Origin: Sandarakinorhabdus sp. AAP62
GTDB taxonomy: Bacteria > Pseudomonadota > Alphaproteobacteria > Sphingomonadales > Sphingomonadaceae
Assembly (NCBI RefSeq): GCF_000331225.1
Contig: NZ_ANFY01000005.1
Span: forward strand, 240,970 to 304,969
Length of the DNA stretch: 64,000 nt
Direction of reading: 5' to 3'
The first letter of the stretch is position 1; each line of letters starts with the position of its first letter. The position numbers were made by a program, and so were the translations under genes. The notes beneath the pieces are model-generated. The model saw nothing but the letters and a program-made list of their open reading frames with translations, had not been told where the DNA came from and searched no databases. Below are positions 55,268 through 64,000 of the stretch, in pieces.

Positions 55268-55821
55268 CACATATGCTTCAGGCCGACGCGCAGATAGTCG
55301 TAGCCGGTGATCAGGGTGAGGATGGCGGCGATCCACAGGGTGATCAGCCCGATGGTCTCGGCCGGCAGCCAGGGCAGGATCGGCACGGCGCCAACCAGGA
55401 TCAGTGCGCCGAGCGCCACCAGTTGCGCTGTCGTCTTCCACTTGGCGAGCTGGCTGACCGGCACCGAAACCTGCAGCCCGGCCAGATATTCGCGCAGGCC
55501 CGAAACGAACATCTCGCGCAGCAGGATGATCAGGCCGGCAATCACGCTCCAGCCGTGCAAGATCTGCGCATCCACCAGCATCAGGATGGTGGCGGCGACC
55601 ATGATCTTGTCGGCAATCGGATCGAGGAACTGGCCGATTTTCGAGACCGTGCCCCACGATCGCGCCAGATAGCCATCGAAATAATCGGTAATCGCCGCCA
55701 GCGTGTAGAGGCCGAAGGCGGCCAGCCATTCCCACGGATTGCGGCCCCACATCAGGGCTACAAGGCCGGGCACCGCCAGGATGCGCGACAGGGTGAGCAG
55801 ATTGGGGAGGCTGGACAACAC
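55267..55821 (-). CDS. pgsA: CDP-diacylglycerol-glycerol-3-phosphate 3-phosphatidyltransferase
   Basis: Inner-membrane enzyme making phosphatidylglycerophosphate, the first step to phosphatidylglycerol and cardiolipin; 184 aa. The CDP-alcohol phosphotransferase motif D-x2-D-G-x2-A-R-x8-G-x3-D-x3-D is complete in ITDYFDGYLARSW and IGQFLDPIADKI. Several membrane helices follow. It starts MLSSLPNLLTLSRILAVPGL, as usual for PgsA. Confidence 0.95.
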   Translation of the reverse strand: MLSSLPNLLTLSRILAVPGLVALMWGRNPWEWLAAFGLYTLAAITDYFDGYLARSWGTVSKIGQFLDPIADKIMVAATILMLVDAQILHGWSVIAGLIILLREMFVSGLREYLAGLQVSVPVSQLAKWKTTAQLVALGALILVGAVPILPWLPAETIGLITLWIAAILTLITGYDYLRVGLKHM

Positions 55822-55875
55822 GCGCCCTTCATAGGCAATCCAGCGGCAAGTGCAAAGTTACGGAAAGGCTTGGCT

Positions 55876-56547
55876 GTGAAGGTTTCCGATGCCGTGTTGG
55901 CGCGCCGTTCGGTGCGCGGATTCTTGCCGACACCCGTCAACGCTGACGTGATCCGCCGCGTGGTGGAAACGGCGGCGTGGGCGCCTTCGGGTGGCAATCT
56001 GCAGCCCTGGCATATCGACGTGGTGGGCGGCGAAAAGCTGGATGAATTGAAGCGCATCATGCTGGGCAAGTTGATGGGCGGCGGCGCCATGGAGCCGACC
56101 GAGTATGACATCTATCCAAAGGAATTGCCGGAACCGCACAACAGTTACCGCTTTGCGGTGGGCGAGGAACTCTACAGCCGGCTGGGTATTCCGCGTGAGG
56201 ACAAGGCCGGTCGCCGCATGTGGTTTGCGCGGAATTTCCAGTTCTTTGGTGCGCCAGTTGCCTTGTTCTGCTCCGTCGATCGCCGCATGGGTCCGCCGCA
56301 GTGGAGTGATCTTGGCATGTATCTGCAGACGCTGATGCTGTTGCTGAAGGAAGAAGGGCTGGATAGCTGTCCGCAGGAATGCTGGGCGATCTATCCGAAA
56401 ACCATCGGGGAGTTCATCGGCATTCCGCCCGAACGCATGTTGTTCACCGGCATGGCGATCGGCTTCATCGACCCGGATGACAAGGCCAATCTCGCCCGCC
56501 CGAGCCGCGCGCCGATGAGCGACTGGGCGGCCTTCCACGGCCTTTGA
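55876..56547 (+). CDS. nitroreductase-family FMN oxidoreductase
   Basis: An FMN-dependent NAD(P)H oxidoreductase, 223 aa. The FMN-phosphate motif is LARRSVRGFLPTPV, followed by AAWAPSGGNLQPWH and the C-terminal MAIGFIDPDDKAN. GTG at 55876 has GGAAAGG 7 nt upstream and is preferred to the TTG two codons earlier. The very long upstream frame is antisense to pgsA and is rejected. Nitroaromatic, quinone or halophenol reduction are all possible. Confidence 0.87.
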   Translation: MKVSDAVLARRSVRGFLPTPVNADVIRRVVETAAWAPSGGNLQPWHIDVVGGEKLDELKRIMLGKLMGGGAMEPTEYDIYPKELPEPHNSYRFAVGEELYSRLGIPREDKAGRRMWFARNFQFFGAPVALFCSVDRRMGPPQWSDLGMYLQTLMLLLKEEGLDSCPQECWAIYPKTIGEFIGIPPERMLFTGMAIGFIDPDDKANLARPSRAPMSDWAAFHGL

Positions 56548-57386
56548 TTCCGGTATCGGCCCTTGCTGCCACAATATTGTCGGCGCTGATCCACGCCGGG
56601 TGGAATCTGTTCCTGAAAGGCAGCGCCGGAGATCGACTGGTGGACCTGGCGGTGCTGGGCATCGGCGGATCGCTGTTCGGCTGTGTGCTGATTGCCCTGT
56701 TTGGCGCGCCGGTTGCGGGAGCATGGCCGTTCATCCTCGCTTCCAGCGCCATCCACCTCGTCTATTGGATGGCCCTCACCAAGGGTTATGCCGCCGGCGA
56801 CATGAGCCACGTCTACACCATTGCACGTGGCATCGCCCCGGCGCTGGTGACGCTGGGCGCGGTGCTCTTCGCTGCGGAAGTGCCTGGTTGGGGGCAAGGG
56901 CTGGGCATCGCTGCGATCAGCCTTGGTGTCATGCTGGTGGGCGTGAATCGCCACGCGCCGCTGCCGGCGACGGGGTGGGCGCTGCTTACCGGCACGGCGA
57001 TTGCCGGATACAGCCTTGTCGATGCGATGGGCGTGCGGGTGAATGCGGATGTGTTCAGCTACAAGGGCTGGGGTGCGGTGTTCACCTTCCTGCCGATCAG
57101 CCTGTTCGTCATTGCCCGGCGCGGCCCGGCAAGTTTCGCAGCGGCGGCGGCCGGCCGCTGGCGGCAAGGCATGCTGGCCGGCGCGGTTTCGAGCGCCGGC
57201 TTCATGCTGGTGCTGTGGGCACAGATGCGCGCGCCCATCGGGCCGATCACGGCCTTGCGCGAAACCAGCGTGTTGTTTGGTGCGGCGCTGGCGGCGCTGC
57301 TGCTGAAGGAAAAGGTGACAATGCGGCGTTGGGCCGGGGCATTGGTGGTGTGTGCCGGCGCAATGCTGATCGGTTTTTCGCGCTAG
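56544..57386 (+). CDS. EamA/DMT-superfamily permease
   Basis: A 280-aa inner-membrane protein with about ten helices in two repeated EamA halves. The N terminus is LIHAGWNLFLKGS and the second half ends LRETSVLFGAALAALLLKEKVT, a common EamA segment. The start is TTG overlapping the nitroreductase stop (TTGA), so the two are co-translated. Members export metabolites or amino acids; the substrate is unknown. It converges on the GST gene with a 4-nt overlap. Confidence 0.85.
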   Translation: MIPVSALAATILSALIHAGWNLFLKGSAGDRLVDLAVLGIGGSLFGCVLIALFGAPVAGAWPFILASSAIHLVYWMALTKGYAAGDMSHVYTIARGIAPALVTLGAVLFAAEVPGWGQGLGIAAISLGVMLVGVNRHAPLPATGWALLTGTAIAGYSLVDAMGVRVNADVFSYKGWGAVFTFLPISLFVIARRGPASFAAAAAGRWRQGMLAGAVSSAGFMLVLWAQMRAPIGPITALRETSVLFGAALAALLLKEKVTMRRWAGALVVCAGAMLIGFSR

Positions 57387-58069
57387 GCCTCTCGTGGTCC
57401 CAGGCCGAGCAGCTTTTTCGTCCGCGCGATGAAGGCGCTGTTGTCGCCGCCTTCCTTTAGCGGCGATATGTCCGGCACTTTCAAGCCGCGCTGAACGGCG
57501 GGGCGGGCCGAAATGGCTTCAACCCAGCGGCCAAGGCGCGGGAAGGGGGCGATGTCCACCCCGGTCCAGCCGGCGGTGCGCACCCAGCAGAAATGCGCGA
57601 TGTCGGCGATGCTGTAATCGCCGGCCAGATAGTCGCGATCGGCCAGCCGCGCATCGAGGATGCCCAGCAACCGTTTCACTTCACCCAGATAACGCGCCTG
57701 CACCGCGGGCAGTTTCTCTGGCCAGAAATGCCCGAACAGATTGGCCTGGCCCATCATCGGCCCCAGGCCGCCCACCTGCAGCATCAGCCATTGCAGCGCT
57801 TCGGAGCGGGCGCGGGGATCGGCAGGCAGCAACCGGCCGGATTTTTCCGCCAGCCAGACCAGGATGGCGCCCGATTCCATCACGGCAAAGCCATCATCGA
57901 TCAGCGCCGGCACCTTGCCATTGGGGTTCAGCTTCAGGAAATCGGCCTGCTTCTGCTCGCCCTTGGCCAGATCGAGCGTGCGCACCTCGTAGGCCAGCCC
58001 CAGTTCCTCCAGCGCAATCGACACCTTGTAGCCATCGGGCGTCGGGGCGGTGAAAAGGATCAGGCTCAT
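57383..58069 (-). CDS. glutathione S-transferase (Nu/YfcG-like)
   Basis: A 228-aa GST. The thioredoxin-like domain starts MSLILFTAPTPDGYKVSIALEEL, with the NPNGKVPAL cis-Pro loop and ESGAILVWLAE glutathione-binding motif. The helical domain has DYLAGDYSIADIAHF, the N-capping box. The Thr-Pro-Asp/Asn start resembles the YfcG/YghU group with disulfide reductase activity on glutathione. It is 18 bp downstream of uvrC on the same strand. Confidence 0.92.
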   Translation of the reverse strand: MSLILFTAPTPDGYKVSIALEELGLAYEVRTLDLAKGEQKQADFLKLNPNGKVPALIDDGFAVMESGAILVWLAEKSGRLLPADPRARSEALQWLMLQVGGLGPMMGQANLFGHFWPEKLPAVQARYLGEVKRLLGILDARLADRDYLAGDYSIADIAHFCWVRTAGWTGVDIAPFPRLGRWVEAISARPAVQRGLKVPDISPLKEGGDNSAFIARTKKLLGLGPREA

Positions 58070-58086
58070 GGGGGCAGCCTAGCCGT

Positions 58087-60003
58087 TCACCCGTTCGGGT
58101 GGAAGTGCTGCCAGATCGCCAGCGCCATCTGGCTCGAAATGCCGGGCGCGCGTTCGAGATCGTCGAGTGTGGCGCCCTTCACGGCGCGGCTGGTGCCGAA
58201 ATGCATCAGCAGCGCCTTCTTGCGGGCCGGGCCGATGCCGGGCACTTCGTCGAGGGGGCTTTGCGTGATGGATTTTGCCCGCTTCGCCCGGTGCGCGCCG
58301 ATGGCGAAGCGGTGCGCCTCGTCGCGCAGGCGCTGCAGGAAGAACATCACCGGGGCGTTGGGCGGCAGGGTGAATTCGCGGCCCGACGGCAGGTAGAAAG
58401 TCTCGCGCCCGGCGTTGCGGTCCGGCCCCTTGGCGACACCAACGATCGGCACATCCACTCCCAGTTCGGCCAGCGCCGCCATCACCGCCGAAACCTGGCC
58501 CTTGCCGCCGTCGATCAGGCACAGATCGGGCCAGTTGCCGCTTTCCTTGTCGGGGTCTTCAGCTTCCAGCCGGGCAAAGCGCCGGTGCAGCATGGCCTTC
58601 ATCATGGCGAAATCGTCGCCCGGCGTGATCGCCTCGTCCTTCATGTTGAACTTGCGATACTGGCCCTTCTGGAACCCGTCCGGTCCGGCGACGACCATCG
58701 CCCCCAGCGCGTTGGTGCCCTGGATGTGGCTGTTGTCGTAAACCTCGATGCGCGCCGGCGGGCCATCCAGCTCGAAAATATCTGCCAGTTCGCGCAGCAG
58801 CTTGCCCTGCGTCGTCGTCTCGGCGCGGCGCCGCTGGATGGCCTCCTCGGCATTGCGCTGCGCCTGTTCCACCAGCTTGCGGGCTGGCCCGCGCTGGGCA
58901 TGGCGCAGGCTCACCTTGCGCCCGGCTTTCTCGCTCAGCGCCTGGGACAGCAAGTCCGCTTCCGGCAGCGTGCGATCGAGCAGCATTTCCCTGGGCGGCG
59001 GCAACTCCTCGTACAGCTGGGCGAGGAAGCTCTGCAGCACTTCAGCTTCGTCCACGCCTTCGGTATGGCCGGGGAAGAAGCTGCGGTGGCCCCAGTTCTG
59101 GCCGCCGCGGATGAAGAAGACCTGCACGCACATGGCGCCGCCATCGGTGGCCATGGCGATCACGTCGGCCTCGCTGGTGGCGCCCTCGGCGTTAATGGCC
59201 TGGCTGCCCTGGATGAAGGTGAGCGCCTTCAGCCGGTCGCGCAGCACGGCGGCCGTCTCGAAATCCATGGCTTCGGCCGCCGCACTCATCGCTTCGGCCA
59301 GCTTCTTCTGGGCTTCCTGCGTGCGGCCTGACAGGAAGCCCTTGGCGTCGTTCACCAACTCGGCATAGCCAGCGTCGTCAATGCGACCCACGCACGGCGC
59401 CGAGCAGCGCTTGATCTGGTAGAGCAGGCAGGGCCGGGAGCGGTTGCTGAAGAAACTGTCGGTACAGCTCCTGAGCAGGAACACTTTCTGCAGCGCATTC
59501 AGCGTGGCGTTGACGGCACCGGCGCTGGCGAAGGGGCCATAATAGCTGCCCTTGGCCACCCGCGCGCCGCGATGCTTGGAAATGCGCGGAAAATCATGAT
59601 CTTCGCGCAGCAGGATGAAGGGGAAGCTCTTGTCGTCGCGCAGCAGCACATTGTACGCCGGGCGGTAACGCTTGATCAGCTGCGCTTCCAGCAGCAGCGC
59701 TTCGGCCTCGCTGTTGGTGGTGACGATCTCCATGCTGCGCGTCTGCGCCACCATGCGCTGCAGGCGGCGGGGCAGGCGGGTCACCTGGGTATAGTTGGTC
59801 ACCCGGTTCTTCAGCGTGCGCGCCTTGCCGACATAGAGCACGTCGCCACTGGCATCCATCATGCGATACACACCGGGTTTCAGCGGCAGCGTCTTCACCA
59901 CGCGGCGAATGGTGGCGACACCCAGATCAAGATCGGGCGCCTCCGTGCCGCGCACCGTGTAGGTCTGCGCTTCCTCGGAAAAACGGTCGGGCGTGTCGGT
60001 CAT
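58087..60003 (-). CDS. uvrC: excinuclease ABC subunit C
   Basis: Dual-incision nuclease of nucleotide excision repair, 638 aa. The GIY-YIG domain is GVYRMMDASGDVLYVGKAR near residue 42, the UVR motif lies near ALAEAMSAAAEAMDFETAAVLRDR-type region around residue 235 (FETAAVLRDRLKAL), the RNase H-like domain contains IEVYDNSHIQG and LIDGGKGQVSA, and tandem helix-hairpin-helix motifs (VPGIGPARKKALLMHFGTS) close the protein. Confidence 0.96.
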   Translation of the reverse strand: MTDTPDRFSEEAQTYTVRGTEAPDLDLGVATIRRVVKTLPLKPGVYRMMDASGDVLYVGKARTLKNRVTNYTQVTRLPRRLQRMVAQTRSMEIVTTNSEAEALLLEAQLIKRYRPAYNVLLRDDKSFPFILLREDHDFPRISKHRGARVAKGSYYGPFASAGAVNATLNALQKVFLLRSCTDSFFSNRSRPCLLYQIKRCSAPCVGRIDDAGYAELVNDAKGFLSGRTQEAQKKLAEAMSAAAEAMDFETAAVLRDRLKALTFIQGSQAINAEGATSEADVIAMATDGGAMCVQVFFIRGGQNWGHRSFFPGHTEGVDEAEVLQSFLAQLYEELPPPREMLLDRTLPEADLLSQALSEKAGRKVSLRHAQRGPARKLVEQAQRNAEEAIQRRRAETTTQGKLLRELADIFELDGPPARIEVYDNSHIQGTNALGAMVVAGPDGFQKGQYRKFNMKDEAITPGDDFAMMKAMLHRRFARLEAEDPDKESGNWPDLCLIDGGKGQVSAVMAALAELGVDVPIVGVAKGPDRNAGRETFYLPSGREFTLPPNAPVMFFLQRLRDEAHRFAIGAHRAKRAKSITQSPLDEVPGIGPARKKALLMHFGTSRAVKGATLDDLERAPGISSQMALAIWQHFHPNG

Positions 60004-60071
60004 GCTGTGCAGCCGATAGCCGCGGCGGGCCTGTCATGGCAAATGCCCACAAGGCTGCTATCGATCAGGTC

Positions 60072-61307
60072 ATGCCGATTCTGCGCTTCCTCGCCGGCCT
60101 GCTGGCCCTTGCTCTTTCTGCCTGTGCGGCGAATGCCCCGCCGCCCGCAACCGCCGTCGCCGAGACGCGGCCCGCGCATCCGGTCATCCTCATCTCCGTT
60201 GATGGCCTGCGCGCCGATTATCTGCGTCGCGGGGTGAGCCCCAACATCACGGCGCTGGCCGCCCGCGGCGTGACCACCAGCGCGATGCGGCCGAGTTTCC
60301 CGTCGCTCACCTTCCCCAATCACTACACGCTGGTGACGGGCCTGCGGCCGGATCGCCATGGCGTTGTCAACAACACGATGCGCGATGCCGAACTGGGCGC
60401 ATTTTCGATGGGCATCCGCAGCGCCGTGGAAGATGCGCGCTGGTGGAATGGGGCCGAACCGATCTGGGTGACGGCAGAAAGGGCCGCCATCCCCACCGCC
60501 ACCATGTTCTGGCCGGGCAGCGAGGCGGCGGTGCGCGGCGTGCGCCCGCACCGCTGGTTGAAGTTCGATGGGGCCATGCCCAACCGCGCCCGTGTCGATC
60601 AGTTGCTGGCCTGGCTGGATGAACGGCCGCAGCCGGGCTTTGCCACGCTCTATTTCGATACGGTCGATCATGATGGCCATGAACATGGCCCGGATTCGCC
60701 CCAGCTGAACGCGGCGGTGTCCGAAGTCGATGCGCGTATCGGCGATCTGCTGGCCGGGCTGAAGGCACGCGGGATCGCGGCCAATATCATCCTCGTCGCC
60801 GATCATGGCATGGCCCAGGTGAGCAGTGATCGCCGCATCTTCCTCGATTCGCTGCTCGAATCCGCCCAGGTGCAACTGGTGGCAGGCGGTGCCGTCGCCA
60901 GCCTGAACCCGCAGCCAGGGCAGGAGCGGGCGGTGAAGGCGGCGCTGCTCAGGCCGCATCCGCACATGGCCTGCCATGAAAAGGCCGATCTGCCCGCCCG
61001 CCTGCACTATGGTCGCCATGCCCGGGTGCCGGCGATTCTCTGCATTGCCGATAGCGGCTGGACGATCTGGTTGAGCCCGCCGCGCGCCGATCAACCGATG
61101 CGCGCGCTGGGCGGCATGCACGGATTTGATCCGGCCCACCCCGACATGGCGGCCAGCTTCGTCGCCGCCGGGCCGGCCTTCCGCAGCGGGGTGGTGCTGC
61201 CGCCGTTCGACAATGTCGATGTCCATCCGCTGCTGCTGCGCCTGCTCGGTCTGCCAGCCATGCAGACCGATGGCGGCGACACGCTGGTGCGCGGGGCCCT
61301 GCGCTGA
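60072..61307 (+). CDS. alkaline-phosphatase-superfamily lipoprotein (nucleotide pyrophosphatase/phosphodiesterase type)
   Basis: About 411 aa. The signal MPILRFLAGLLALALSAC ends in a lipobox, so it is probably an outer or inner membrane lipoprotein facing the periplasm. The NPP-type metal and nucleophile motifs are VILISVDGLRADYLRRG, MRPSFPSLTFPNHYTLVTG with the catalytic Thr, FDTVDHDGHEHGPDS, and ILVADHGMAQV plus the late GGMHGFDPAHPDM. It would hydrolyse phosphodiester or pyrophosphate bonds in nucleotides. The ATG at 60072 fits the signal; ATG at 60036 is an alternative. Confidence 0.87.
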   Translation: MPILRFLAGLLALALSACAANAPPPATAVAETRPAHPVILISVDGLRADYLRRGVSPNITALAARGVTTSAMRPSFPSLTFPNHYTLVTGLRPDRHGVVNNTMRDAELGAFSMGIRSAVEDARWWNGAEPIWVTAERAAIPTATMFWPGSEAAVRGVRPHRWLKFDGAMPNRARVDQLLAWLDERPQPGFATLYFDTVDHDGHEHGPDSPQLNAAVSEVDARIGDLLAGLKARGIAANIILVADHGMAQVSSDRRIFLDSLLESAQVQLVAGGAVASLNPQPGQERAVKAALLRPHPHMACHEKADLPARLHYGRHARVPAILCIADSGWTIWLSPPRADQPMRALGGMHGFDPAHPDMAASFVAAGPAFRSGVVLPPFDNVDVHPLLLRLLGLPAMQTDGGDTLVRGALR

Positions 61308-61353
61308 ACTGCACGTTGCGCCGTCGCCCGCAAAGGCCTAGGCGGCGCCCATC

Positions 61354-62127
61354 ATGACGGTGCTCCCGACCCAGACAGCCATCATCACCGGCGGTGCCAA
61401 GCGCATCGGCGGCGCCATCACCCGCGCGCTGGCCGCCGATGGCTGGCACGTGCTGATCCACTGCAACCAGAGCCGGGCCGAAGCAGACGCCCTTGCCGCC
61501 AGCCTGCCGCACGCCAGCGTGGTCGCCGCCGATCTGGCCGATGCGGGCGCAGCCGAGATCATCATGGCGGCCTGTGCCGGCCTGCCGCCCGCCCGCCTGC
61601 TGGTGAACAGCGCCAGCCGCTTCGATTATGACCGGATCGAGGATTTCAGCGCCGACGGCTTTGATCTGCACATGGCGGTGAACCTGCGCGCGCCCGCGCT
61701 GCTCACCCGTGCCTTTGCCGATGCGCTGCCCGCTGAACTGGGCGATGCAGCGGATGGGCCGGCGCTGGTGGTGAACCTGCTCGATGCCAAGCTGGCCAGC
61801 CTCAATCCGGATTATTTCACCTACACCTTGTCCAAGATCGGCTTCGAAGGGCTGACCGAGCTGACCGCGCGTTCCTATGCGCCGCGTTTGCGTTGCGTGG
61901 CCATCGCGCCGGCGGTCACGCTCGTTTCCGGGCCGCAAACCCGCGCGAATTTCGAAGCCGTACATGGCATGAATCCCCTGAAACGCGGCGTGACGGTGAA
62001 CGACATCGTTGCTGCCCTGCGCTTCATCATCGCCACCCCAACCTACAACGCGCAAACCATCGTGCTTGATGGCGGGCAACGCCTGCTGGGCTTGCCACGC
62101 GACGTTGCTCACATGGTAGACACATGA
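61354..62127 (+). CDS. FolM-like SDR (dihydromonapterin/dihydrofolate reductase type)
   Basis: SDR of 257 aa with ITGGAKRIGGAITRALAADG, VNSASRFDYD in place of the usual NNAS, and the YTLSKIG Tyr-Lys pair. The TGGAKRIG start and the substrate loop are typical of pteridine reductases and FolM. It overlaps the folB-like gene by 4 nt (ATGA), supporting a pterin role. In this coupling it may reduce dihydromonapterin or dihydrofolate. Confidence 0.82.
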   Translation: MTVLPTQTAIITGGAKRIGGAITRALAADGWHVLIHCNQSRAEADALAASLPHASVVAADLADAGAAEIIMAACAGLPPARLLVNSASRFDYDRIEDFSADGFDLHMAVNLRAPALLTRAFADALPAELGDAADGPALVVNLLDAKLASLNPDYFTYTLSKIGFEGLTELTARSYAPRLRCVAIAPAVTLVSGPQTRANFEAVHGMNPLKRGVTVNDIVAALRFIIATPTYNAQTIVLDGGQRLLGLPRDVAHMVDT

Positions 62128-62564
62128 TGCCCGATCTGTTGCACGACTCTGGGCCTCCGCCCACCTTCATCGAACCCATGGCGCCCGGCATGGTGCCGCG
62201 CCACCTGGGCATCCGCACCCGCAAGCTGTTCCTGGAAGATTTCGATCTGCCGGTGGATATCGGCTTTCATGCCTTTGAAGTGGGATCGCCCCAGACGCTG
62301 CGGCTGAATATCGAAGTGTGGGTGGACGATGCCCACTTCCCGCGCTGCGACACGGTTGCCGAAGCCTGGGACTATGATTTCCTGCGCAACGCCGTGCTGG
62401 GCCTGGTGCAGGGCCGGCGTTTCAACCTGCAGGAAACCGTGGCGCACGCCATTTACGACCTGGTTGCGGCGCGCGCCGGCGTGGTCGGCCTGCGGGTTTC
62501 AACGCGCAAGCCCGACGTCTATCCCGACTGCAAGGCGGTTGGCGTGGAGCTGTCGAGCTTCTAA
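62124..62564 (+). CDS. folB: dihydroneopterin aldolase family protein
   Basis: Folate-pathway aldolase, also acting as epimerase, 146 aa. The sequence has LFLEDFDLPVDIGFHAFE (FolB start, shifted by about 34 extra N-terminal residues), then LRLNIEVWVDDA, DYDFLRNAVLGLVQGRRFNLQETVAHAI with the catalytic Glu/His context, and VSTRKPDVYPDCKAVGVE near the end. It is coupled to the FolM-like gene. Two adjacent ATGs at 62124 and 62127 are both possible. Confidence 0.87.
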   Translation: MMPDLLHDSGPPPTFIEPMAPGMVPRHLGIRTRKLFLEDFDLPVDIGFHAFEVGSPQTLRLNIEVWVDDAHFPRCDTVAEAWDYDFLRNAVLGLVQGRRFNLQETVAHAIYDLVAARAGVVGLRVSTRKPDVYPDCKAVGVELSSF

Positions 62565-63376
62565 CTGGTCTTGCCGCAGGGGCCCAGACTGGCCAGCGCA
62601 TCGCGCCAGTCCCTGGCCAGCGCCGCATCGTCACCGCCGGCAGCGCTGGGCAACCGCGCCGGCAGGAAACAGGCCAGACGGTACCAGAGCAGGGTGCCTG
62701 GCCGCACCCGTTCCGCCGATTCGTCGATGATGTCGCCGCGCGCCACCAGCACACGCCGCACCTCGCCAGGGCGATTCTGCACGACCAGAGTCGCAGGCTT
62801 GCCGTCGCTGGTGGTGAGGAAGAACTGGCTCTCGCTTTCGCCAGGCACCGTGCCATCGGCGCGGAAGCCATTGGAAACACCACGGAATATCGGCACCTTG
62901 CCGGATCGCTGCTCGGCCACGACCGCCCGTACCGTATCGGCCAGCGCCGAATCCCACGGCTGCTGGCCCCGGCGCGACATCAGCCTGGTGCTGCCATCAT
63001 CCTTTGGCTTGTCCAGAAAAGCCAATATATCCAGTCCCTTGACCACAGGTGGCCTGCCACGCGAATCCAGCGGCGTGTCCCACAGATATTGCAGCGTGCC
63101 GCCCGTCGTGGCGGGGGCGACCAGCACGTTGGACACGCTGGCCGTCACCAGAAAGCGCGCACGGCCGGGCGCGACATCAGGTGCAGCCTTGCCAGAAAGG
63201 CGGCTGGCGCGCGTGATGGTGGCGCGCACGATCAACGGCGCGGCCAGCGCCAGTTCGGCGGTATCGGCAAAGCCGGCCAGGCGGTCTGCCGGCGCGGAAA
63301 ATGGCGCTGGTGCCTGCGCTGCAGCCGGCGCAATCACCGCCAGAATCAGGCAGATGGATAGAATCGGTCGCGTCAT
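62561..63376 (-). CDS. hypothetical secreted protein
   Basis: A 271-aa precursor with a signal peptide (MTRPILSICLILAVIAPAAA). No known domain recognised. The mature part has FADTAELALAAPLIVRATITR, a beta-rich middle, LDILAFLDKPKDD and two late Cys residues. Similar proteins are seen in sphingomonads but I know no function. ATG at 63376 gives the cleaner signal; ATG at 63385 adds three residues. It converges on folB with a 4-nt overlap. Confidence 0.7.
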   Translation of the reverse strand: MTRPILSICLILAVIAPAAAQAPAPFSAPADRLAGFADTAELALAAPLIVRATITRASRLSGKAAPDVAPGRARFLVTASVSNVLVAPATTGGTLQYLWDTPLDSRGRPPVVKGLDILAFLDKPKDDGSTRLMSRRGQQPWDSALADTVRAVVAEQRSGKVPIFRGVSNGFRADGTVPGESESQFFLTTSDGKPATLVVQNRPGEVRRVLVARGDIIDESAERVRPGTLLWYRLACFLPARLPSAAGGDDAALARDWRDALASLGPCGKTS

Positions 63377-63645
63377 GTCCAGCATGGTAGGGGCGAGCGG
63401 CCTGCGCCGGCAACCCGCTGTCGCTCGGTGCCGTCACCCCCGGCATTATGGCAGGGAACAAACCCCGATTCTGGGGTGGGGAAACAACGTAGCGACGCGG
63501 AATTCGGCGGGATTGTGGCAAAAAGCCGGTTGCGGCGCCAAGCGGCTTGCGGCTAGAGGAGCAATCCGAGGGTTCGACGCAGGGTTTGAGGGGGGTCCTC
63601 TGCTCGCGGCGTTCCACAGATTTTTGAGGGAGTGCCAAACCAGCC

Positions 63646-64000
63646 ATGTCTTACATGGACGCACCTGGGATGACCAAGAACAGGCAGATCGCGCTGGCCG
63701 CGGTCGCCGTTCTCCACGTTCTGCTTGGCTATGCCATCGTTTCCGGTTTCGCCATTTCGGTGGTGAAGAAGATCGTTGAGCCGCTGGAAGCGGTCAACGT
63801 GAAGGAAGAGGCGCCGCCACCAGACGAGCCGCCGCCACCGCCGCCGCAGGAAATCGAAATCCCGCCGTACGTGCCGCCGCCCGAAGTTTCGGTCGCGTCG
63901 GATGCGCCGACGAATTCGATCACCACGCAGTCGACAGTCGCGCGCCCGGATCCGCCCGTCGTGGCGCCGCCGGCCCCGCCCGCGCCGCCTGCGCCGCCCG
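63646..64000 (+). CDS. tonB: energy transducer TonB (partial, runs off the window)
   Basis: N-terminal part of a TonB protein. A short cytoplasmic segment precedes one membrane helix (IALAAVAVLHVLLGYAIVSG), followed by a periplasmic Pro-rich spacer (PPPDEPPPPPPQEIEIPPYV, then PPAPPAPPAPP). The C-terminal globular domain lies beyond 64000. It would energise receptors such as that at 8273. GAGGGAG is 13 nt before the ATG at 63646. Confidence 0.9.
   Translation, partial: MSYMDAPGMTKNRQIALAAVAVLHVLLGYAIVSGFAISVVKKIVEPLEAVNVKEEAPPPDEPPPPPPQEIEIPPYVPPPEVSVASDAPTNSITTQSTVARPDPPVVAPPAPPAPPAPP

Overview
The window is chromosomal DNA from a GC-rich alphaproteobacterium, most likely a member of the Sphingomonadales. 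The evidence is the TonB-dependent receptor with a VTAQRR-type plug start, a TonB protein at the right edge, a ppx-rlmE pair, overlapping stop/start junctions throughout, and many TTG/GTG starts. No database search was possible, so all names rest on motifs, protein length and gene context.

Left part (1-16.9 kb): two housekeeping RNA-modification genes (rsmD and an rluB-type pseudouridine synthase) and tRNA-Leu are followed by a catabolic region. It holds a molybdenum hydroxylase operon (large subunit, CoxG-like membrane protein, 2Fe-2S subunit, FAD subunit) ending in an FAD monooxygenase, then a TonB-dependent receptor, a TetR regulator, an SDR and an MFS transporter. A leftward operon on the opposite strand encodes a C-C bond type hydrolase, LigA- and LigB-like extradiol dioxygenase subunits, a second alpha/beta hydrolase and an Asp/Glu racemase-family protein. 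The same 18-bp palindrome (consensus ACTGTACGATCGTACAGT) lies in the promoters of the hydroxylase operon, the receptor and the leftward operon. This defines a probable TetR regulon for uptake and ring cleavage of an unidentified aromatic, perhaps N-heterocyclic, compound. A 182-bp MITE-like inverted repeat and an intact IS3-family element with 4-bp target duplications have inserted in this region.

Middle (18.5-38 kb): a FadH-type dienoyl-CoA reductase and a secreted protein with a duplicated domain precede a 15.9-kb genomic island. The island is bounded by exact 18-bp repeats of the 3' end of tRNA-Gln. It carries a tyrosine integrase beside the tRNA and a five-gene type I restriction operon: hsdM, hsdS, hsdR, a YgjP-like metallopeptidase lacking its catalytic Glu, and a PD-(D/E)XK nuclease with an EVE-like domain. 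It also holds a DUF488 protein, a membrane protein, an XRE regulator, a serine recombinase, a small caspase-like protein and a Rep_trans-like replication initiator. No phage structural genes are visible, so it looks like a defence-carrying integrative element.

Right part (38-64 kb): mostly ordinary chromosome. It contains ppx/rlmE, agmatine-to-putrescine conversion (aguA/aguB), an AAC(3)-like acetyltransferase, type 5 uracil-DNA glycosylase, folK, tRNA-Lys, a dienelactone hydrolase, FKBP, a patatin, a gdhA-DUF4188-acetolactate synthase-amidohydrolase operon, a TIR-TolB-TPR protein with a broken TIR gene behind it, pgsA-moaD-moaE, nitroreductase, an EamA transporter, GST, uvrC, a nucleotide pyrophosphatase-type lipoprotein, a FolM/FolB pair, a secreted unknown and the start of tonB. 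MoaD/MoaE make the pyranopterin cofactor that the molybdenum hydroxylase at the left end needs.
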